Assembly: GCA_937900135.1 (NCBI GenBank)
Contig: CALCDJ010000052.1
Coordinates: 1 to 12,135, forward strand
DNA from: an uncultured Blautia sp.
Lineage (GTDB): Bacteria > Bacillota > Clostridia > Lachnospirales > Lachnospiraceae
Reading direction: 5' to 3'
DNA: 12,135 bases
Program-made: the position numbers and the translations under genes
The notes under the pieces: model-generated
What the model saw: only the letters and a program-made list of their open reading frames with translations
What the model was told of the DNA's origin: nothing
Database searches by the model: none
In this document: positions 1-3,762 of the stretch, piece after piece
Layout: each line of letters starts with the position of its first letter
Numbering within the stretch: the stretch's first letter is position 1

Positions 1-56
1 TAGAAGCTGACTGCCAAATTCTACTTTTGAATCAATGTGTTTTGCTCATCTCTAAG

Positions 57-236
57 TCAAGTCTTTTTTCCTTTAAAATCAAGGTTTTTTAGCATTTCAT
101 CAATAAATATCTCAGAAGAAAGAGCCATAGGAATGGACATTTCTCTGCATCTGGTACAAAAATAGTGGATTTTGGGTACACAAAATAAAACGTCTTCTTT
201 TTTTCGTTCTACATGGCCTTGTGTATACCCATCCAT
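57..236 (-). CDS. Small cysteine-containing hypothetical protein (59 aa)
   Basis: This open frame begins at ATG 236-234 and ends at TGA 59-57. I do not recognise the protein. Its N-terminal part is polar (MDGYTQGHVERKKEDVLF). A C-x8-C-x2-C cluster at about residues 19-30 (CVPKIHYFCTRC) could bind a metal, and a helical, Lys-rich tail ends in FKGKKT. A GGGAGG sequence lies about 13 bases before the ATG, which is longer than ideal. The codon immediately before the ATG is an in-frame TAG. The same reading phase stays open for 29 more codons upstream of it, so this may be the distal part of a longer gene interrupted by a nonsense codon. It lies just outside the IS110-type element. Seen: the frame and the cysteines. 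Inferred: that it is, or once was, coding. Confidence 0.35.
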   Translation of the reverse strand: MDGYTQGHVERKKEDVLFCVPKIHYFCTRCREMSIPMALSSEIFIDEMLKNLDFKGKKT

Positions 237-370
237 CTACGGCAGCGAACCTCCCATGTCTACCAGGATCTTCAGTCTATCGCTGAGTCCTAACTTCTCT
301 CGTCCCGCCTGTCCATAACCAGGGTGTCAGCTTAGCTCCTTTACAGGGTCATGCCCTCTGGAAAATATTC
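237..370 (-). other. GC-rich unidentified block beside the IS element
   Basis: Between the small frame at 57-236 and the IS right end lies a block that is clearly richer in G+C (about 55% over 241-360) than the AT-rich flanks. On the minus strand one phase is open from 326 to 240, reading HPGYGQAGREKLGLSDRL and ending in GGSLP, between a TGA (329-327) and a TAG (239-237). No start codon precedes it. It could be a remnant of a gene truncated by mobile DNA, or a structured non-coding part of a mobile element. Only short hairpins are visible (for example AGGG/CCCT near 343-356). I cannot identify it by eye. The 33 bases from 371 to the subterminal repeat at 404 show nothing. Confidence 0.3.
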
Positions 371-403
371 CTGCCGACTACTGGCTCATTCTTTGTTTAT
401 TGT

Positions 404-414
404 ATTACTGACTT
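404..414 (+). repeat. Subterminal inverted repeat, transposase 3' side
   Basis: ATTACTGACTT on the plus strand is the perfect reverse complement of 1888-1898. It lies about 140 bases beyond the transposase stop codon, just past the candidate bridge RNA, where an IS1111-type subterminal repeat is expected. Confidence 0.55.
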
Positions 415-554
415 CTTTTCCGTAACAGCACCTTTCAGTGGACGTTTTCCTGTTACATTATGTTTGTTACTTCCAGCTATCATGGCTGGTCCCAGCCTTC
501 CAACTCTTCCTCTCAAAGGCTCAGACCGGCCATGATACACTGTCTTACTTCTTT
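415..554 (-). ncRNA. Candidate IS110 bridge RNA region
   Basis: This non-coding segment follows directly after the transposase stop codon on the same strand. It contains two clear hairpins. The first pairs 478-491 with 524-537 (14 bp, one mismatch), then, after a symmetric 2x2 internal loop, 494-499 with 516-521, leaving a 16-base purine-rich loop. The second pairs 422-428 with 450-456 (GTAACAG/CTGTTAC, 7 bp) around a 21-base loop. In IS110-family elements a structured RNA from the non-coding end binds the recombinase, and its internal loops base-pair with target and donor DNA. In the IS1111 group this RNA lies 3' of the gene. Position, length and two-loop layout fit, but the RNA ends and guide pairings cannot be established from one copy. 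Confidence 0.45.
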
Positions 555-1844
555 TTATGCTGCTGACTGCATTCCTGGTCTTACAATGTCTCTTAACATC
601 TTCTGACCGTCATAATCTATGCCTTTTGTCAGTATCGTATAAAATATCCGGATCAGTTTACATGCCACCGCTATCACCGACTGCATCTTCTTTAGTGGGT
701 TTTTCTCCCTCGTCCTGTAATAATGATGGATCTCTTTGAATTCTTTGTTTTTCCCGATCACAGATATCGCTGCTTCATACAATGCATACCTCAATCGCTT
801 TCTTCCCCTGTGGCTGATCCTGCTTTCCCCGTTATGTTTTCCGGAGCTGTCTGCAACAATGGCATATCCCGCCAGCTTCTGCACCTGTTTCGGATTATCA
901 AAACGTTCAATATCTCCGACTTCGGCAATAAAACAGCTTACCGTTTTTATTCCGATCCCACAGATTCCCATCAATTTATCTATATATGGGATCTCAGAAA
1001 GTAATTCCTCTATCTCTTCCATAAGTTCATCCATACGGCTCTTATAGATCTCATAGTCATTTAACAGGTTTCGGATCTCTTTCCTTGCGCTTCTCGGTGC
1101 TTCCGTATTTCCGATGCTGTGCTCCGCTGCTGTTACCAGGGTCTTTGCCCTCTTTATCCCAGCGCCTTTCAGCCTTGCATCCCTCCATATCTTATTGACA
1201 CCGTCCACTCCAAGTCCTTTGATATCACAAGGCAAGGGTGCCTGTTTTATCACCATCAGTCCGCTTACCGCATCCGGATTCCTGTAAACGTCTTTTATCT
1301 CTGGAAAATAGATGCTGAACCAGCGGGCGATCCTGTTTTTGATCCTTGTAATCTCTTCCTGTGTCTGGATACGGAGGTTAGACAGATTTCTGATCTCCGC
1401 ATAGATCCCGGTTGGAATATATGGATAAGAGAATCTTCCTTCATTTACCAGACCTGCAATTGTTTTTGGATCTTTACGGTCATTCTTATTCGGATTATTG
1501 TCATCCAGTTCTTTGGATTTCTTGACATGATGCGGATTTACATGTACCGGCCTCATTCCCTGTCCCTGCAGGTACGCTCCAAGGTTCAGCCAGTAGTGGC
1601 CGGTTGGTTCCATTCCCGGAATCACCTTTTCCATTTCGTGTTTCTCTGCTATATCATCCATCCATGCTTTGAATGAAGCAAATCCATCTTCATCGTTACT
1701 GAAAGCAAACGGCTTTTTTGAGTACTCATAATTGCGCCAGCTAAAAGCCCTTGCATAATGGGTTTCACTTCCCACATCAATACCAACGATCAAAGTTTTT
1801 TCCGTAATAGATGCAATTTTTGCGTTTTGTGTGTTATAATTCAT
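555..1844 (-). CDS. IS110-family DEDD transposase/recombinase (429 aa)
   Basis: This is the recombinase of an IS110-family insertion sequence, which excises and integrates the element. The N-terminal RuvC-like domain (DEDD_Tnp_IS110) shows D23 in LIVGIDVGSETHYA, E79 in GMEPTGHYW, and D122/D125 in NDRKDPKTIAGL. A central helical, partly coiled region (about 145-290) leads to the C-terminal transposase_20 domain. That domain has a helix-hairpin-helix-like segment (GICGIGIKTVSCFIAEVGD, about 293-311) and the SSGKHNGESRISHRGRKRLR stretch, where S334 is the likely conserved serine. The length is within the family's range and the gene looks intact. The ATG at 1844 has GAGGT seven to eleven bases upstream, and this site is buried in a leader hairpin (1851-1917). 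A promoter lies at 1902-1929 and a candidate bridge RNA follows the stop. Confidence 0.93.
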   Translation of the reverse strand: MNYNTQNAKIASITEKTLIVGIDVGSETHYARAFSWRNYEYSKKPFAFSNDEDGFASFKAWMDDIAEKHEMEKVIPGMEPTGHYWLNLGAYLQGQGMRPVHVNPHHVKKSKELDDNNPNKNDRKDPKTIAGLVNEGRFSYPYIPTGIYAEIRNLSNLRIQTQEEITRIKNRIARWFSIYFPEIKDVYRNPDAVSGLMVIKQAPLPCDIKGLGVDGVNKIWRDARLKGAGIKRAKTLVTAAEHSIGNTEAPRSARKEIRNLLNDYEIYKSRMDELMEEIEELLSEIPYIDKLMGICGIGIKTVSCFIAEVGDIERFDNPKQVQKLAGYAIVADSSGKHNGESRISHRGRKRLRYALYEAAISVIGKNKEFKEIHHYYRTREKNPLKKMQSVIAVACKLIRIFYTILTKGIDYDGQKMLRDIVRPGMQSAA

Positions 1845-1850
1845 TTCAAG

Positions 1851-1917
1851 TACCTCACTGTTTAATAAGATTTTTACTAACCCTGCAAAGTCAGTAATCT
1901 TATTTTACTCTGAGGTA
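1851..1917 (-). promoter_or_regulatory. Leader hairpin sequestering the transposase ribosome binding site
   Basis: The transposase leader folds into a long stem-loop. TACCTCA at 1851-1857 pairs with TGAGGTA at 1911-1917. After a symmetric 6x6 internal loop, 1864-1871 pairs with 1897-1904 (8 bp) and 1875-1881 pairs with 1890-1896 (7 bp, one G-U in RNA), with a 3-base bulge and an 8-base loop. In mRNA the ribosome binding site TGAGGT lies wholly within the outer stem. A transcript reading in from flanking DNA would carry both halves. Known insertion sequences such as IS10 and IS200 use such structures to prevent transposase synthesis from outside transcripts. The pairing is seen; the function is inferred. 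Confidence 0.6.
1888..1898 (-). repeat. Subterminal inverted repeat, transposase 5' side
   Basis: Read on the minus strand this is ATTACTGACTT, the inverted partner of 404-414. It overlaps the 5' half of the leader hairpin, so this short sequence may serve both recombination and the RNA structure. Confidence 0.55.
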
Positions 1918-1929
1918 TTTTTTTCTCAA
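1902..1929 (-). promoter_or_regulatory. Probable transposase promoter
   Basis: The -35 box is TTGAGA (1929-1924), the spacer is 16 bases, and the -10 box is TAAAAT (1907-1902). Each box matches the sigma-A consensus at 5 of 6 positions. Transcription would start near 1895, inside the leader hairpin. The native transcript would therefore lack the outer arm (1911-1917) and most of the 1897-1904 arm, leaving the ribosome binding site free. The -35 box lies at or just outside the visible element edge, so it may be partly supplied by flanking DNA. Confidence 0.5.
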
Positions 1930-1948
1930 CCTTCTTTCTCGGAATTCC

Positions 1949-2122
1949 TTATATTTGAATTATACAAGAAGCTCCTACTACCATTCCAATTCCTCCCAGA
2001 ACAACCAACACAATGAGCACTTTAGAAAAAAACCGTTTCTTTTTTTTCGGCTTTTCCAAAGGCGTTCCGCAGTTTGGACAAAACTTTCCATCAAATTCTG
2101 TTCCACACTTTTTACATTTCAT
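1949..2122 (-). CDS. Zinc-ribbon single-pass membrane protein (57 aa)
   Basis: This small protein has an N-terminal zinc ribbon with two CxxC knuckles (MKCKKCGTEF and KFCPNCGTPLE, residues 1-23). A lysine-rich linker (KPKKKKRF) follows, then one hydrophobic helix (about residues 34-55, VLIVLVVLGGIGMVVGAS). This matches the common zinc-ribbon plus transmembrane layout of small Firmicutes membrane proteins, where the ribbon faces the cytoplasm. The family gives no specific function. I chose the ATG at 2122 because GAAGGGTGG lies just upstream and homologous ribbons start with MKCxxCG. The frame extends to a TTG at 2179, but no ribosome site precedes it. The IS element begins only about 30 bases after the stop and may have displaced the original terminator. 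Confidence 0.75.
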   Translation of the reverse strand: MKCKKCGTEFDGKFCPNCGTPLEKPKKKKRFFSKVLIVLVVLGGIGMVVGASCIIQI

Positions 2123-2203
2123 AGTTTTTCCACCCTTCTTCTGTTTACTTTGCATTTTTCTAAATCCCAGTGATTTCAAATATTTTCTTTCACTTTTGAC
2201 ACA

Positions 2204-2232
2204 ATTATACCTTTACCTTATCTCTATTTCAT
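2204..2232 (-). promoter_or_regulatory. Possible promoter for the zinc-ribbon gene
   Basis: A perfect -10 box TATAAT (2209-2204) lies about 82 bases before the chosen ATG. At a 17-base spacing the -35 position (2232-2227) reads ATGAAA, only 4 of 6 matches. The -10 box is convincing; the -35 box is weak. Confidence 0.4.
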
Positions 2233-2640
2233 TCACTCCCAGTGTATTTTTTTCATTATTTCATATTTATTTTGCATTCTCTCAAATTTGGTACCACTAG
2301 ATTTACACTAGTGTCAATGTATCTATCCCTCACACCTTCACGACTTTCTGAAAGGAACAAAAAACTCAACCGCGATAAACTGATCATTGTCTGCATTGTG
2401 CCGAAACTCAGTCTTCACGAATCCAGAAACACTCTAAAACGCCTAATCCAGGCAGATTTTCATCCTAAAACGAATGGGATTTTGAAATTATGTGCAGAAT
2501 CCGTCAGGGAAAGAGTGTTGATGATATTAATGAAATACTACTTTTAAGGAGCTTAAATCATCTCAGCTAATATTTGCACACTATAACTTTGGAGGATAAT
2601 CATTCTTACCATGGTACTCTCACAGAATATGTATAAAGCA
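2233..2640. other. Gene-poor interval with one doubtful frame
   Basis: No convincing gene is visible across these 408 bases. A plus-strand frame from ATG 2317 to TAA 2547 (76 codons) has a charged, helix-like composition (RNKKLNRDKLIIVCIVPKL, then LKRLIQADFHPKTNG). It has no ribosome binding site and I recognise no family, so it may be a gene remnant or chance. A small dyad (CACTAG 2295-2300, CTAGTG 2308-2313) precedes it. After its stop, TTAAG-GAG-CTTAA forms a short hairpin without a T tract. Confidence 0.25.
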
Positions 2641-2814
2641 TTACAGCAATATATTGATTTTGATTTTCTGGATGAACTTTTTTTCTTTCTTTGAAAGAAG
2701 AAGTATCTCGATAATGTTCAGCCATGCCATCATTCCGGTGCCTGTATCTCCCATTGTCCAGATGAGCTCTCCATTTACCAGGACGCCTGAAAATGAGTCA
2801 TCGTATTTATCGAC
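2641..2814 (-). pseudogene. 3' fragment of an alanine/sodium symporter (AGCS family) gene
   Basis: On the minus strand this frame reads SFSGVLVNGELIWTMGDTGT, then GMMAWLNIIEILLLSKKEKK, to a TAA at 2643-2641. The run of acidic-Trp/Thr-Met-Gly-Asp, Gly-Met-Met-Ala-Trp-Leu-Asn-Ile-Ile and Leu-Leu-Leu-Ser-Lys is the typical last transmembrane helix of AGCS amino acid:cation symporters (AlsT-type). Those proteins are about 450 residues long. Only about 50 residues remain here. The frame has no start codon, and immediately upstream is a transcription terminator belonging to another unit. The tail (FIQKIKINILL) looks degenerate. I read it as the scrap left by deletion of most of the gene. The family call rests on pattern memory, not alignment. 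Confidence 0.6.
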
Positions 2815-2815
2815 T

Positions 2816-2858
2816 AAAAAAAGTCCATACTTTTCCTATTTGGAATGGTATAGACTTT
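2816..2858 (-). terminator. Strong rho-independent terminator
   Basis: On the minus strand AAAGTCTATAC (2858-2848) pairs with GTATGGACTTT (2830-2820) over 11 bp with one G-U. An inner TTCC/GGAA stem (2845-2842 with 2836-2833) closes a 5-base loop. A seven-T tract follows (2822-2816). It lies about 60 bases after the stop of the 64-residue gene and ends the transcript started at the 3676-3704 promoter. Confidence 0.8.
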
Positions 2859-2916
2859 ATAGAAGCTATTTTTCTGATTATTTTTATATTTAAGAATAAC
2901 AACTCTGATTAACATA

Positions 2917-3111
2917 TCATTCTAACAAACCGTATATTTTATACCTGGACAGCATGTTTTGAAGTGTTAATTTCTCGGCAAATAACTGCTTATACGTCAC
3001 GGTTTTTGTTTTCCCCTCTGATTTTAGTTTTTCCATTTTCTCAACAGTAACTTCATATTCTGTTTGTACAGACTGAAGCATTTTTTCAAATTTTTCTTCT
3101 CGTTCTGACAT
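2917..3111 (-). CDS. Small coiled-coil hypothetical protein (64 aa)
   Basis: The protein is highly charged and almost entirely helical. Residues 1-38 (MSEREEKFEKMLQSVQTEYE, then VTVEKMEKLKSEGKTKT) show a heptad-like spacing of hydrophobics, suggesting a short coiled coil. A less charged C-terminal helix follows (YKQLFAEKLTLQNMLSRYKI), ending YGLLE. No membrane segment, signal or catalytic motif is visible, and I recognise no family. The ATG at 3111 has GGGAGG six bases upstream, a strong site. It follows the broken gene 3130-3622 with an 18-base gap and shares its promoter (3676-3704). It ends before a strong terminator (2816-2858), so it is the last gene of that short unit. Good translation signals and placement suggest it is expressed. 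Confidence 0.65.
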   Translation of the reverse strand: MSEREEKFEKMLQSVQTEYEVTVEKMEKLKSEGKTKTVTYKQLFAEKLTLQNMLSRYKIYGLLE

Positions 3112-3129
3112 CTGAAACCTCCCGTATCT

Positions 3130-3243
3130 TTAAAAACCGCTCGATTCCAACAACTTTCTTACCAATCTCACCACATATTCCTGAGCATTTCGATCATAGG
3201 TAAGCGTCTGGTATATGCGGCCATTATACTCACGCTCGATCAT
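3130..3243 (-). CDS. C-terminal piece of a split gene (37 aa frame)
   Basis: The frame starts at ATG 3243 and overlaps the stop of the preceding frame in an ATGA arrangement. It reads MIEREYNGRIYQTLTYDRNA, then QEYVVRLVRKLLESSGF. It could be a translationally coupled small gene. More likely it is the C-terminus of the 89-residue frame, moved out of phase by a one-base loss at the ...WGFI/MIERE junction. Restoring one base there would give a continuous WG-I-Y-MIERE reading. No ribosome site of its own is evident. Confidence 0.4.
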   Translation of the reverse strand: MIEREYNGRIYQTLTYDRNAQEYVVRLVRKLLESSGF

Positions 3244-3509
3244 ATAAATCCCCAGTTTTTTCCTTTTTCACTTGGTACTTTTATTGTTTTCCCTGTTTCC
3301 GGATTCAGTTCTTCCAGCAAATATCCCTCTTCTTTTAATGCAGCTGTAACCTTTGTAACAGAAACTTTTTTTACATTCCGTTCAGCTATTGATGCATAAA
3401 TCTGATTTAGAACATGTGTAATGCTCTTATCTTCTATATATGTAAATTCATCCAAAACTTCTGCTGGAAATGGCTGGGTTGGTTCCTTTCTGCTTTTCCC
3501 ACCGATCAA
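3240..3509 (-). CDS. Hypothetical protein, middle piece of a split gene (89 aa frame)
   Basis: This frame begins with TTG at 3509 and ends with TGA 3242-3240. It contains a Pro-rich start (KEPTQPFPAEVLDEFTYIED), a helical middle (SITHVLNQIYASIAERNVKK) and a winged-helix-like stretch (VSVTKVTAALKEEGYLLEEL, then PETGKTIKVPSEKGKNWGF). The phrase about cofactor-free 'tKvTaaLKEeGyL' resembles small helix-turn-helix segments, but I assign no function. The TTG start has no good ribosome binding site and overlaps the stop of the preceding frame by three bases. The phase is open further upstream without a better start. I therefore think it was once continuous with 3506-3622. Confidence 0.45.
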   Translation of the reverse strand: MIGGKSRKEPTQPFPAEVLDEFTYIEDKSITHVLNQIYASIAERNVKKVSVTKVTAALKEEGYLLEELNPETGKTIKVPSEKGKNWGFI

Positions 3510-3622
3510 ACCATCATTTCTTCTTTTTCTAACGGAGTATTATTCACCGGATTGCATCCATCTGCCATGCGCTCCACATATTTTATAGCGACTTCTAATT
3601 TTTTCTGATCAAACTGTTTCAT
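3506..3622 (-). CDS. N-terminal piece of a split gene (38 aa frame)
   Basis: The ATG at 3622 has a strong ribosome binding site, GAGGGGG, five bases upstream, and a near-consensus promoter at 3676-3704. The product reads MKQFDQKKLEVAIKYVERMA, then DGCNPVNNTPLEKEEMMV, ending at TGA 3508-3506. Such good initiation signals for a 38-residue product, followed at once by a long frame lacking its own ribosome site, suggest this is the true N-terminus of the gene whose remainder lies at 3130-3509. An independent small protein cannot be excluded. Confidence 0.45.
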   Translation of the reverse strand: MKQFDQKKLEVAIKYVERMADGCNPVNNTPLEKEEMMV

Positions 3623-3675
3623 TTTATCCCCCTCGCTTTCCCCATTTACATGGATTGAATATGTTTCTATATTCC

Positions 3676-3704
3676 ATTATAAAACGGGAAAAAAGTCATG
3701 CCAA
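3676..3704 (-). promoter_or_regulatory. Near-consensus sigma-A promoter
   Basis: The -35 box is TTGGCA (3704-3699, 5 of 6 matches), the spacer is exactly 17 bases, and the -10 box is a perfect TATAAT (3681-3676). The start would fall near 3669, giving a leader of about 47 bases before the GAGGGGG site and the ATG at 3622. It drives the unit ending at the 2816-2858 terminator. Confidence 0.8.
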
Positions 3705-3762
3705 TTGAATAGACGTAAACATTTCTGAACTTTTTTTCATACTGGTTAAGATATCTTGTTTT

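Larger units (their letters stand above)
404..1917 (-). mobile_element. IS110-family (IS1111-like) insertion sequence, approximate ends
   Basis: The element holds a DEDD transposase gene, a short leader (1845 to about 1917) and a longer structured non-coding segment after the stop (404-554). ATTACTGACTT is perfectly inverted between 404-414 and 1888-1898. Short subterminal inverted repeats, and a non-coding RNA at the transposase 3' side, are known features of the IS1111 group within IS110. The distance between repeats (about 1.5 kb) fits the usual IS110 size of about 1.4-1.6 kb. These elements lack terminal inverted repeats and usually make no clear target duplication, so exact ends cannot be read. 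The limits given are the outer edges of the structures I can see. The GC-rich block at 237-370 could also belong to it. Confidence 0.7.
3130..3622 (-). pseudogene. Probable frameshifted gene broken into three overlapping frames
   Basis: Three successive small frames (3622-3506, 3509-3240, 3243-3130) touch end to end. Each change of phase equals the loss of one base (modulo 3), and together they would make one protein of roughly 160 residues. The first frame ends in low-complexity LEKEEMMV. The second stays open upstream as VRKRRNDGLIGGKSRKE, so a natural junction lies near 3510-3530. An internal deletion there is also possible. The second junction (about 3243) would be healed by one base. Taken together the pieces read like a single soluble Lachnospiraceae protein with an N-terminal helical part and a C-terminal AQEYVVRLV segment, but I cannot name the family. 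Promoter and first ribosome binding site are intact, so decay seems recent. Confidence 0.5.

Noticed and set aside
723..1676. Several plus-strand open frames across the transposase gene
   Set aside because: They are antisense shadows of the DEDD transposase, whose minus-strand frame carries all expected catalytic motifs. None has a ribosome binding site or recognisable protein.
501..1940. Similarity between the bridge-like hairpin loop (501-514) and the flank just outside the element (1927-1940), as a possible target guide match
   Set aside because: Only 9 of 14 positions agree without gaps and both stretches are low-complexity purine/pyrimidine runs. This is too weak to claim guide-target pairing from one copy.
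2611..2694. Short plus-strand frame MVLSQNMYKALQQYIDFDFL with a GGAGG about 15 bases upstream
   Set aside because: The spacing is too long, it has only 27 codons, and it runs into the symporter fragment on the opposite strand. It could be chance.
2654..2893. Plus-strand 79-codon frame
   Set aside because: It is the antisense of the symporter remnant and the terminator hairpin, and its composition is explained by those.
3744..3757. AAGATATCTT palindrome with adjacent T run, as a terminator for the propeller gene
   Set aside because: It is a direct palindrome that leaves no adequate loop, with at most three stem pairs, and the T run is on the wrong side for minus-strand transcription.
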